Shown here piece after piece: positions 6,965 through 14,450 of a DNA stretch of 23,235 bases. The stretch's first letter is position 1. Each line of letters opens with the position of its first letter. Position numbers and translations under genes: made by a program. The DNA comes from RH-AL1 sp964245015 (lineage in GTDB: Bacteria; Pseudomonadota; Alphaproteobacteria; Rhizobiales; Beijerinckiaceae): NCBI GenBank assembly GCA_964245015.1, contig CAXTMA010000030.1, forward strand, positions 1 through 23,235, written 5' to 3'. The notes beneath the pieces were generated by a model, which saw only the letters and a program-made list of their open reading frames with translations, ran no database searches and was not told the DNA's origin.

Positions 6965-7593
6965 CCGACCTCCACGATTACATCCGCGACGGGGCCGCCA
7001 TCTATCGCCGATCCTTTGCCATCATCCGCGCGGAGGCCGAACTCGCCCGCTTCACGGCGGAGGAGGAGCGCGTCGCCGTGCGGGTCATCCACGCCTGCGG
7101 CATGGTGGAGGTGGCCGGCGACATCGCCTTCTCGGCCGATGCGGCGCGGGCCGGCATGTCGGCGCTCGCCGCAGGCGCGCCGGTGTTGTGCGATGCCAGC
7201 ATGGTTGCCGATGGCGTCACCCGCGCGCGCCTGCCGGCCGGCAATGCCGTGATCTGCACCTTGCGCGAGGCCGGCGTGCCGGAACTGGCCGCCCGGCTCG
7301 GCACCACCCGCACCGCGGCGGCGGTGGAGCTGTGGCGCCCGCATCTCGCCGGGTCGGTGGTGGCGATCGGCAATGCTCCCACCGCCCTGTTCCACCTTCT
7401 CGAACTGATCGGCGCGGGGGCGCCCCGCCCGGCGCTGATCGTCGGCATTCCCGTGGGCTTCGTCGGGGCGGTCGAGGCCAAGGAGGTGCTGGCCGCCCGC
7501 GGCGATCTCGCCTCCATCGTGGTGCGTGGCCGTCGCGGCGGCAGCGCCATGGCGGCCGCGGTGATCAACGCTCTCGCCAGTCCGCTGGAATGA
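6961..7593 (+). CDS. cobH: Precorrin-8X methylmutase CobH
   Basis: CobH moves the C-11 methyl of precorrin-8X to C-12, giving hydrogenobyrinic acid in the aerobic B12 pathway. The product has 210 residues, the usual length. Conserved stretches seen are RVIHACGMVEVAGD, with His44 matching the known catalytic His43; CDASMVADGVTR; AVELWRPHLAGSVVAIGNAPTALF; and IVGIPVGFVGAVEAKE. The start is a GTG at 6961 whose bases overlap the TGA of the DUF1636 gene (GTGA), and the stop overlaps the cobI start (ATGA), so translation is coupled along the operon. The frame seems to extend upstream to 6202, but those residues are a shadow of the riboswitch and DUF1636 gene. It is under the upstream riboswitch. 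Confidence 0.93.
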   Translation: MTDLHDYIRDGAAIYRRSFAIIRAEAELARFTAEEERVAVRVIHACGMVEVAGDIAFSADAARAGMSALAAGAPVLCDASMVADGVTRARLPAGNAVICTLREAGVPELAARLGTTRTAAAVELWRPHLAGSVVAIGNAPTALFHLLELIGAGAPRPALIVGIPVGFVGAVEAKEVLAARGDLASIVVRGRRGGSAMAAAVINALASPLE

Positions 7594-8324
7594 GCGGGAA
7601 GCGCGCCGGCCGCCTTCTGGGCATCGGCTTGGGGCCGGGCGATCCCGAACTCGTCACACTGAAAGCGGCGCGGCTGCTGCGCGAGGCGGACGTGGTCGCC
7701 TGGTTCTGCCGGCACGATGCGCGCGGCCATGCCCGCACCATCGCCGATGCGCTGATGCCGGACGGCTGCGAGGAATTGCCGCTGCCCTATCCCGTGACCA
7801 CCGAGATCGCCGTGCGCGACCCGGCCTACAACGCCCGCCTCGCCCCCTTCTACGCCGTGGCTGCCGCGCAACTTGCCGCGCGCCTTGAGGCCGGCGGCGA
7901 CGTGGCCCTTCTGTGCGAGGGCGATCCTCTGTTCTACGGCTCCTTCATGCACCTCTACATCCGCCTGCGCGAGCGCTTCGCCACGGAGATCGTGCCGGGC
8001 GTCAGCGGCATGTCCGGGTGCTGGACGGCGGCCGGTCTGCCGATGAGTTGGGGCGACGACATTCTTACCGTGCTCCCCGGCACCCTGCCGCCAGATATCC
8101 TGCGCGACAAGCTCGCGGCAAGCGATGCCTGCGTGGTGATGAAGATCGGCGGCAACCTCGCCAAGGTGCGCAGCGCGGTGACGGCGGCCGGGCGCTTGGA
8201 CGAGGCGGTCTACGTCGAGCGCGGCACCATGGCTGGCGAACGCGTGCTGCCGCTCGCTCAGATGAGTGGGGACGCGCCCTACTTCTCGGTGGTGCTGCTG
8301 CCCGGACATGGCCGCCGCCCGTGA
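7590..8324 (+). CDS. cobI: Precorrin-2 C20-methyltransferase CobI
   Basis: CobI uses S-adenosylmethionine to methylate precorrin-2 at C-20, giving precorrin-3A. The product has 244 residues. The tetrapyrrole methylase fold is clear: GIGLGPGDPELVTLKAA at the start, LLCEGDPLFYGSFMHLYIRL in the middle, IVPGVSGMSGCWTAAGLP, and VVMKIGGNLAKV followed by AVYVERGTM, all typical of CobI/CbiL. The ATG overlaps the cobH TGA. It is the last gene of this operon: a tRNA follows 53 bases later, so cobJ and later steps must be encoded elsewhere. No clear terminator is seen after the stop. Confidence 0.93.
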   Translation: MSGKRAGRLLGIGLGPGDPELVTLKAARLLREADVVAWFCRHDARGHARTIADALMPDGCEELPLPYPVTTEIAVRDPAYNARLAPFYAVAAAQLAARLEAGGDVALLCEGDPLFYGSFMHLYIRLRERFATEIVPGVSGMSGCWTAAGLPMSWGDDILTVLPGTLPPDILRDKLAASDACVVMKIGGNLAKVRSAVTAAGRLDEAVYVERGTMAGERVLPLAQMSGDAPYFSVVLLPGHGRRP

Positions 8325-8377
8325 GGGCGCGCGCCGCTTGCTTTCACGGTTTCGAGCTTTTATGTTCCCCCACGATC

Positions 8378-8454
8378 GCCGCCATAGCTCAGTTGGTTAG
8401 AGCGCTAGATTGTGGATCTAGAGGTCCCCCGTTCGAGCCGGGGTGGTGGTACCA
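8378..8454 (+). tRNA. tRNA-His (GTG anticodon)
   Basis: The 77 bases fold as a full cloverleaf with a 7-bp acceptor stem (GCCGCCA with TGGTGGT), D-loop AGTTGGTTAG, anticodon loop TTGTGGA (anticodon GTG, His), a T-arm with TTCGAGC, and an encoded CCA at 8452-8454. The discriminator base is A73 and the base before G1 is C (8377), so the G-1:C73 pair usual in bacterial tRNA-His is absent, as known in many alphaproteobacteria. A broken integrase begins 14 bases after its 3' end. Confidence 0.95.
8432..8454 (+). other. Probable integration (attachment) site at the tRNA-His 3' end
   Basis: A tyrosine integrase remnant ends 14 bases from the tRNA 3' end, and everything from here to about 17050 is fragmented, mobile DNA. 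This is the usual layout of an element integrated into a tRNA gene, with the T-arm and acceptor end as the core. I saw no second copy of this end by eye in the window, so the other border is not located. Confidence 0.45.
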
Positions 8455-8467
8455 GCCGGGCAATGGC

Positions 8468-9350
8468 CTAAGTCGTTGACGTAGCTGGCGATTGGTCCTT
8501 CCGGGCGCTCTTCTGATCCTTCGTAATGACCGTCTTGCCGGGTTTCATCTGGCGATCCTGTGACCGTTTGTGCACGACCCGTTCCATCTCCTCATGGAGG
8601 TCTTCGGTTCGCAGATGACCGTACCGGGCGGTCATTTGAAGCGTTGCATGACCGAGGATGCGGCTGAGCCGGTACAGGTCACCACCTTCCTGCACGAACC
8701 AACTCGCGAAGGTGTGCCGGAGATCGTGGTAGCGGAAGTCGGTCAGCCCGGCTCGGGCATAGGCCGCGACGAAGCCCTTCTTCGGATCACCGATTCGGCT
8801 GCCATCCGACTTGCAGAATAGGAATGACGATGTGGGCCGGCCGCGTCGTTCCAGCAGGTCCCGGATTGTGTCCACCGCTGTGACCGACAGCGGTACACGG
8901 CGCGGGCTGCTCGTCTTGGTCAGTTCGAGATGAATCTCACGCCGCCGCAGGTCGATCTGCTCCTGGCGGAGCGACAGCAATTCCTCCTTGCGCATGCCGG
9001 TCTCGACGGCCAGCACCAGAATCGGCTTCAGTGTGTCCGAAGCAGCACCCTACAGCCGGGCGAACTCCTCGCGAGTCAAAGAAACGGATGCGAGATCTAC
9101 TTTCCCGAAGAGCACGCTTGTTGAGGGTTGTGACCAAAGATTATGTCCACCCAGCCTCGCCGGTTCGCGGACGTGAACACCGATCCCAAGAACGACAGGT
9201 GGCGCCGGATTGTCGCATCTGTGACGCCGGTCCGCTTCCTGGTCGCGATGAACTCGCCCAGCGTCTTGCGATCGATCTCGTCTAAATGCATGTGGCCGAA
9301 CAGGCATAGGATGATCCTGGCATTAAACCGATGGATCCCCAACGTCGAGA
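8468..9350 (-). pseudogene. Tyrosine recombinase/phage integrase, decayed
   Basis: This is the remains of an island or phage integrase. The C-terminal 182 residues (ATG 9016 to stop 8468) hold the full catalytic set: Arg9 in TGMRKEELL, a possible Lys34, HDLRHTF (His97, Arg100), LGHATLQ (His123) and the nucleophile Tyr132 in ARYGHL. Upstream, the frame continues through GKVDLASVSLTREEFARL but is cut by a TAG at 9050-9052. Further upstream a frameshift leads to the core-binding domain (HLDEIDRKTLGEFIATRKR and SFLGSVFTSANRRGWVD, in another frame, about 9170-9300). The N-terminal residues are missing at an IS border near 9357. At least one nonsense change, one frameshift and a 5' loss make it inactive. 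It sits at the tRNA-His 3' end, its likely old target. Confidence 0.8.
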
Positions 9351-9356
9351 TTTTGA

Positions 9357-10289
9357 GAGTCCGTCCGGGATCATTCTGAGTTTTGGCAGAGCTTCGCAGC
9401 ATGAGGCGGATTGAGGCCAAGTTCAGGAAAGTGAGCGCCTTGCGCGTCAAGCATTCCCAGTCCTTGGCCAACCGGTGGCAGCGCTTCAGCCAAGCAATGG
9501 TGCGCTCCACACTCCAACGCTTGGGCAATACCGTGATGCCCTTGGCCGTACGCTTGGCCGTGTCGGAGCGCTTGACGATCTCGATGCTGCGGCAGACCCG
9601 GCGCACGCCGGCCTGGAACGCCGGTCCCTGGTCGCCGCCGCCGGCGTACAACTTGAGCAGGAACGGATACACGTCGAACAAAGTGGCCATCACCAGCACG
9701 CCACCGTTGCGGTCCGGCACGTCGGCCCGATGCACGAGCGCCTGCATCACCAGATCCGGCGCGTCCACAAGGACATGGCGCTTCTTGCCTTTGATCTTCT
9801 TGCCCGCGTCGTAGCCCGGCGGGTCGATGCGGCAGCCCCCTTTTCCGCGCTCTTGACGCTCCCGCTGTCGATGATCGCCACCATCGGGATGGCCTCGCGT
9901 CCGGCCGCCTCCCGGCAGGCCACGTACAGCGCGTGGTGCAGGCGCTTCAGCGTCCCGTCATGGTCCCACAGATCGAAGGCCCCGTGCACCGTGGAGCACG
10001 GCGGCAGGTCCTTGGGCAGCGCCCCCACTGGCAGCCCGTGCCCAGCACAAACATCAGCCCGTTGACCACCTCGCGCAGGCCGACGCTGCGCTTGTTGCCG
10101 CCGCGCTTGGCCGGCGGGATCAGCGGCGCGACCAGCGCCCATTCCGCGTCGGTCCGATCGGTCGGGTAGCGCAGCCTGCTGCGGTCGTAACGAGCCCTGT
10201 TCTCATTCGTCCACATCGGCAGCGCCGTGCTCTGGCCACCCCTGAATCACAAGCTGCTCAACCTGTTCCGCTTGTTCCCGGACGGACAC
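9357..10289 (-). mobile_element. IS5-family (IS427-like) insertion sequence
   Basis: The element is about 930 bp. Its ends match as an inverted repeat: G(A/T)GTCCGTCCGGGA at 9357-9370 and its reverse complement ending at 10289. Between them lies a complete though frame-broken IS5-family DDE transposase on the minus strand. Bases next to the ends are TGA on the left and TTA on the right. That is close to the TNA target type described for this group but not an identical duplication, so the flanks may have changed or been rearranged. The left end cuts the integrase remnant. Confidence 0.7.
9380..10216 (-). pseudogene. IS5-family transposase in three frames (one lesion, one possible programmed shift)
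   Basis: The transposase is readable from ATG 10216 in three successive frames. Frame one (10216 to about 10025) gives MWTNENRARYDRSRLRYPTD and the Tra5-like start domain to GTGCQW. Frame two (about 10025 to 9840) gives ALPKDLPP, DGTLKRLHHALYVACREAAG and IIDSGSVKSAEKG with the first catalytic Asp. Frame three (below 9840) gives GCRIDPPGYDAGKKIKGKK, then ADVPDRNGGV, WSVERTIAWLKRCHRLAKD with the catalytic Glu, and SIRLMLR. The first change looks like a base loss in TGGGGGC near 10021-10030. The second falls on the heptamer A AAG GGG at 9843-9837, a classical -1 slippery pattern, and IS427-type elements often use two overlapping ORFs. The 3' end is approximate. Confidence 0.75.
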
Positions 10290-10551
10290 TTAGAGCGGCG
10301 GAAAATGGTGGAAATAGGAATGTAACCCTGAGAGAAATTGCAGGGCGCGGCTCTGATCTCCGAAACTCCATGGGAGATCTCTTGTATTCCGCAAGCAAAG
10401 CGAGCTTGGATCACTTCGATAACATCAAGAGAGCTCATGGCTCCGCATTTGGAGATGATTGAGTCTCTGTTCTTGCAGCATATTCTAATCTTCAGACCGC
10501 TGCACTCGTTAGGTGTTTTTTTCTCATCGATCCGGTCGCGTCGATAAACGT
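10290..10551. other. AT-richer spacer between two insertion sequences
   Basis: About 260 bases lie between the IS5-type and IS66-type ends and are visibly richer in A and T than the rest of the window, with a T8 run near 10515-10522. A 63-codon minus-strand ORF (10247-10438) crosses it but enters the IS end and has no family marks, so I do not call it. The stretch may be a leftover of a foreign element. Confidence 0.4.
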
Positions 10552-11315
10552 GTAATTATCCACCCCAAGTCTGAGGTGTTCAGGCGCTGACGGTGCCCAG
10601 GAGAGTGGCGAAGACGGCGGCGTCTGCACCGAGCCGGGCGGTGTCAACGACGGTGCGCACGCCCGCCTCGCCCTGTGCCGCCCACATCGCGCGGTAGCCG
10701 TTGGTCGCCTTGCGCCGGATCACCGCCGGGCGCAGCGCCCGCTCGTAGGCGTTGTTGGTCGGCTCGACCTCGCCGGGGTGGGCCAGGAAGGTCAGGAGCT
10801 GGTCGCGGGCACGGCCGATCTTGCCCTGCAACTCGCGCGTCAGTTCACAGGTGCCGGCGGTGCTCAGGATGCTGGCAAGTTGCCGCTCCAGCGCCCGACG
10901 CTTGGCGCCCAGCGTTGCCGCTAGGTCAGTGACGCGTTCGGCCAGGGCGAGCGCCGTGTCGAGCCAGAGCTGCAGGCGCCGAACACGATCAACGAGGGGC
11001 ACGGGATCATCGCTGTTTTCGATGGCAGAGGCCAAGCTCTGGGCGGCGTCGCGGGCGAGATGCGCCAAGCAGGTCTGATGGGCATGGCCTTGGTGGGCCG
11101 TATACCGGTCCGACAGCCACACCGCCGGGCGGTGCCCGTTCATCATCTCGCGCACCACGCAAGCCGCCCGCGTCGGCGCGGTCTGGTGCACCACCGCTTC
11201 GGCGCAGCGGAACACCCAGTGCGTGCCGTTGCAGCCCTCGATCCGAACACCGGTCTCGTCCGAGGCGACCACGGCGGCCCGGCGCAGGGCGGAGACGGCG
11301 GCCTCGCGGCCGGAC
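10552..11315 (-). mobile_element. IS66-family element, truncated
   Basis: One end can be placed at 10552, where the sequence GTAATTATCCACCCC begins with the GTAA typical of IS66 ends, followed by the 3' end of the transposase. The other end is gone: the transposase frame stops making sense near 11315, where a DUF2147 fragment on the opposite strand begins. tnpA, tnpB and the first half of the transposase gene are absent, so this is a dead relic. Confidence 0.65.
10580..11315 (-). pseudogene. tnpC: IS66-family transposase (TnpC), C-terminal half
   Basis: This is the catalytic half of an IS66 transposase, about 245 of the usual ~500 residues. Visible are VVASDETGVRIEG with the first catalytic Asp, a WLSDRYTAHQ block with the second Asp, HQTCLAHLARD, and PTNNAYERALRPAVIRRKAT with the Glu, followed by GEAGVRTVVDTARL, which is characteristic of the family. 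The C-terminus looks complete and ends 28 bases from the element end. The frame is open to 11380, but residues before about GREAAVSALRR are the antisense of a DUF2147 gene fragment, so the break is near 11315. The zinc-ribbon N-terminal region is lost. Confidence 0.8.
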
Positions 11316-11640
11316 GACCTCAACCCCGACGCGGCCAAACGCAGCCGGATGGTTCTGGGCCTGCAGATCATGCCCGGCATCGCAGCCGACGGGGCAGCCT
11401 ACGCCGGACAACTCTCCGATGCGGAGAACGGCAAGACCTACGACGCGCACATCAAGCGTGAGGACGCCGACCACCTGATGCTCAAGGGGTGCGTCCTGCG
11501 GTATCTCTGCCAGTCGCAGACCTGGATCAAGGTCGACGATATCGCAAGCGGCCAGCTCACCGGGACAACCGAGGAGCCCAACGGTCCGCACACCGATGCG
11601 GAATGGGCGCAAGCCAAGTCGGCGAAGCGCCGAACGCGGA
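11316..11640 (+). pseudogene. DUF2147 family protein, 5'-truncated fragment
   Basis: About 100 residues match a DUF2147 protein, a small periplasmic family of unknown function: LNPDAAKRSRMVLGLQI, then DGAAYAGQLSDAENGKTYDA, LKGCVLRYLCQSQTW. The signal peptide and first third, which should precede LNPDAAKRS, are absent because the sequence turns into IS66 antisense at about 11315. The frame remains open to 11738, but after about DAEWAQAKSAK the residues lose family character. It is probably dead, with no start codon or ribosome site of its own. It marks a rearrangement joint with the IS66 relic. Confidence 0.65.
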
Positions 11641-11739
11641 TCTGGCAAAGACTCGAGTCGCGGCAGTCTGATCCGGTCGGTCCGCAGGCAGTCGTTTGTT
11701 GCAGCCGGTTGTTGAGGGAGAGTCGCTCTCCAGGCTGAC

Positions 11740-12116
11740 ATCTGACTCAGCTTCAAGCTCGCGGATCTCGTGCGCCAGGCCAACGAGGCGAAGCCGGTAA
11801 CCGCCTTCGTCAACGGCCTCGCCGCCTCGGCCGGCAACATATGATTGCGTCCGGCGCCGGCCGCATCGTCTCCGTGCCGTTGGGCGTGACCGGCTCGATC
11901 GGCGTGGTGATGACGCACGCCGACTATTCCCGCAAGCTCGACCGCGTCGGGATCACGCCGACCCTGATCCATTCGGGCCAGCAGAAGGTCGACGGCAACG
12001 CGTATCAACCGCTCGACGCCGACACCAAGGCGCGGCTGCAAGCCGAGGTCGACGGCCTGCGCGAGGACTTCGTGCAGCTCGTCGCCAGGGGCCGGGCGGT
12101 ACGGCGGCAGCTTTGA
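11740..12116 (+). pseudogene. Phage S49-family (SppA-like) head maturation protease, frameshifted fragment
   Basis: This is a remnant of a lambda-C/SppA-like serine protease that processes phage capsids. Frame one gives FKLADLVRQANEAKPVTAFVNGLAASAGN, carrying the nucleophile Ser in AASAG, then meets TGA at 11841-11843 region. Frame two continues from the overlapping ATG 11841 with MIASGAGRIVSVPLGVTGSIGVV, then DYSRKLDRVGITPTLIHSGQQKVDGN and the helix LDADTKARLQAEVDGLREDF. The join corresponds to a small insertion in a GYMIAS-like codon run. The N-terminal third and the C-terminus are absent. It shows that part of this island was a tailed-phage prophage. Confidence 0.7.
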
Positions 12117-12569
12117 CGGCCCATTCGAGTGCGAGGGCGACGCGGTGCGCTTCGTGCGCAAGTGCCGCCGCGAGGTTCTACCGCACGATCGGGTACGTTT
12201 TGACGGCAACTTGGCGGGAAGCATCGCCCTGCCCGGCCTGCGGCAAGGCGATCCCGGGTGGTCGCTGGACCGCCGACACCTTGAGCCCGGTGCTGGCCAG
12301 GCTGAAGAAGGCAAGCGCCGCAGGCGGGCGCGAATCGCCGACGTCGCAAGCTTGCATCCGAACGCTCCATGACGAACGCTCCATGACGCCGGCCGTCTGC
12401 CAAAAGCGGTCAGCCGACTCGCCGGCGAGTGAGACGCCCGGTTGCGAGATTTGGGAAAGCGGGCGCAGTTGCTTCGCACGGTCGCATTATCCTCCACGAA
12501 CTCCCACCGCAGACGGGATATCGCGTACCTTCCCGTTGATCGCTCGACGGCCATCGCGGGGCAGGCCAC
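12117..12569. other. Degenerate prophage DNA without a recognisable gene
   Basis: Frames here are open for 70-100 codons but give no family match. One + frame contains SPCPACGKAIPGGRWTADTL, which has a CPAC pair, so a gene fragment is possible. A 14-bp unit CGAACGCTCCATGA is duplicated head to tail at 12359-12386. A perfect 14-bp palindrome, ACTCGCCGGCGAGT, stands at 12417-12430. Confidence 0.35.
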
Positions 12570-12875
12570 ATGTCGCGAACGCAAACCCTCCGTGCCGCGG
12601 GCCCGAGCCTGCCGGCCGTCATCGAGGCGTCGCACGCGACGGACTCGCGCCTGGGAGCGAAGCTGATCTGCTGCGCCGTGGCGAAGGGATCGTCGCTGGT
12701 CTACGCCATCGAGGTCAGCCCGGACGCGCAGGAGCCGCGCAGCTGGGCACCGCTGGACGGGCAGTCGACCGGGCTGACGGCGTCCAGGGTCAGGCGGCTC
12801 GCCTCCGGGGCCCGTGCCGTGCGGGCCAACGTGACGGGCCTGACGAGCGGATCGCTGGCCTTCAGCGTGTACTGA
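12570..12875 (+). CDS. Small phage-like protein of unknown function
   Basis: This 101-residue protein is not recognised by name, but it looks genuinely coding: MSRTQTLRAAGPSLPAVIEA, then AKLICCAVAKGSSLVYAIEVSPDA, and an end of beta-strand character (VRANVTGLTSGSLAFSVY). The stretch GGGGCAGG before ATG 12570 can act as a ribosome site. The end resembles small structural or head-tail proteins of phages, and it lies downstream of a capsid protease remnant, so phage origin is inferred. It may be the only intact gene left of the prophage head module. Confidence 0.5.
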   Translation: MSRTQTLRAAGPSLPAVIEASHATDSRLGAKLICCAVAKGSSLVYAIEVSPDAQEPRSWAPLDGQSTGLTASRVRRLASGARAVRANVTGLTSGSLAFSVY

Positions 12876-12964
12876 CCCGCGGTCGCCCCGGCGGTCCCAG
12901 CCTCGCAGGCGGCCAGCTGCAGCCAGGGCGGAGGTGCACTGGCCGCAGCTGCGTCGACACCGAC

Positions 12965-13180
12965 ATGGCGGAAGAATGCGGACAACGGATGAAAACCGCC
13001 GTGCGCGATATGTTCCTCGACCTGCAGTCGCTGCCTGAAGCGGTGCTGGAGGCAGCGGTCAAGGAGCGCCTTATCGGTGCGATCGACGCGGACACGTTCG
13101 CCGCGTTCTTCGCCGGGATCCGGGCCAAGAGGCCGGTGATGATCGAGGATGAGGTGGAGGACGACGAGCCGGACGATTGA
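12965..13180 (+). CDS. Small acidic-tailed protein, possible phage remnant
   Basis: A 71-residue ORF from ATG 12965 reads as a helical protein (RMKTAVRDMFLDLQSLPEAV, AAVKERLIGAIDADTFAAFF) with a very acidic end (EDEVEDDEPDD). The frame is open far upstream, but residues before this ATG are the shadow of the previous ORF, so this may instead be the 3' end of a longer lost gene. I do not recognise it. The ribosome site is poor. It lies 89 bases after the phage-like ORF on the same strand. Confidence 0.4.
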   Translation: MAEECGQRMKTAVRDMFLDLQSLPEAVLEAAVKERLIGAIDADTFAAFFAGIRAKRPVMIEDEVEDDEPDD

Positions 13181-13306
13181 CGGCTGCGGCGGCGCTCGGC
13201 AGCACGCTTGGTCTGCTTTGGCGTGTCGAATGTGAAAAGCAACCGCTACAGGTTACATGTCTGATTCAGCGAAAATCTTGCCGTTCTCGAGGAGGCCTGG
13301 GCGCTG

Positions 13307-14450
13307 ATGCACCAGGTCTTGATCGTCGGAGCCGGCCCGGTCGGACCCGCAGTCGCCGAACTCGCGCGGTATGGCGTGCCCCTGCGCATCATCGACCGCA
13401 GCTCGCATCCAAGCCACACCTCCAAGGCTCTGGTCATCCGGAGCCGCACGCTCGAAATCCGCGGATCGAACGGGCTGCACCGCGGCGTTGCTGGCGGCTG
13501 GCCTGCCGGCGCGGGGCGTAACGATCCGCGACGGTCCCGGGAGGCTTGGCCACAACGACATCGATCACGTCGCCAGCCCCTACCCATCGCCTTTGATGAT
13601 CCCGCAATCGGAAACGGAGCGGCTGCTCACCGCCCACCTCACGGGCTTTGGTGTCGCGGTCGAGCGTGAGGTCGAGCTGGTCGGTTTCGACGAGAGCGCG
13701 GAGAAGGTCGCGGTACGCCTTCGCCACGCCGACCGGCGCGAGGAGGCGACAACGACGCCCTGGCTGCTGGGGTGCGACGGCGCCCACAGCGCCGTGCGGC
13801 ACGGCCTCGCCTTTGAGTTCCGCGGCACGGCCGAAGGCAACGATCGGATGCTGGCCGACGTGCGGCTCGAAGGTGACAGGCGGCCGCCGAGGGAGGAGAT
13901 CCTCCCTACCTGCACCACGATGGACCCTTCGTGATCTTCCCGATCCCGGGGTGGACGCTCCCGCGTCATCGCCATGGTTGGCGAGACCGATCCCGCCCAC
14001 CCGCGAGCCGACCCGACGCTCGCGGACGTGCAGGCGATGATCGACAGCCGCACCGGCGGAAGGTTCCGCGCGACCGACCCCGTGTGGCTGTCCAACTTCC
14101 GCATCAACGAGCGCAAGGTCGAGCACGACAGCCGGGACCGCGTTTTTCTGGCCGGCGATGCCGTCCACGTCCACAGCCCCGCGGGCGGCCAGGGCATGAA
14201 CACGGGAATGCAGGACGCGGTCGGCCTCGCTCGGCGCCTCGCCCTGGTTGTGCGCGGTGAAGCGGCGGCGGAGCTGCTGGACAGCTACAGCGTCGAGCGG
14301 TCGGCGACATGGTGCTGCGCAATGCGTGTCGCCTCACCACCATGGCAACGCTGTCGAACCCCGCCCTTCAGGCAGCACGCAATCTTGCGCTTCGCATCCT
14401 GCTCGGCGTTCCCGCCGTCCGAGCGGCGAACGGGTGGGAGAAGGCTGAGC
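13307..14450 (+). pseudogene. FAD-dependent monooxygenase (aromatic-ring hydroxylase type), multiply frameshifted
   Basis: The original enzyme was a flavin monooxygenase of the PheA/TfdB/MhpA type. Pieces appear in order but in different frames: the Rossmann start VLIVGAGPVGPAVAELARYG and IIDR (from ATG 13307); DRTGCTAALLAAGLPARGV through ETERLLTAHL and LLGCDGAHSAVRHGL (the family DG motif); IFPIPGWTLP in another frame; GETDPAHPRADPTLADVQAM, then DRVFLAGDAVHVHSPAGGQG (the GD FAD motif); and MVLRNACRLTTMATLSN to the end. I count at least four frame changes, near 13450, 13915, 13965 and 14305. Residues are also missing in the first motif (GPAVA instead of GLTVAxEL). It is a clear dead gene. Confidence 0.8.

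Noticed and set aside
6202..7593. A 463-residue protein containing CobH
   Set aside because: The first 250 residues read through the riboswitch and the DUF1636 gene in the wrong frame; GTG 6961 gives the normal CobH length.
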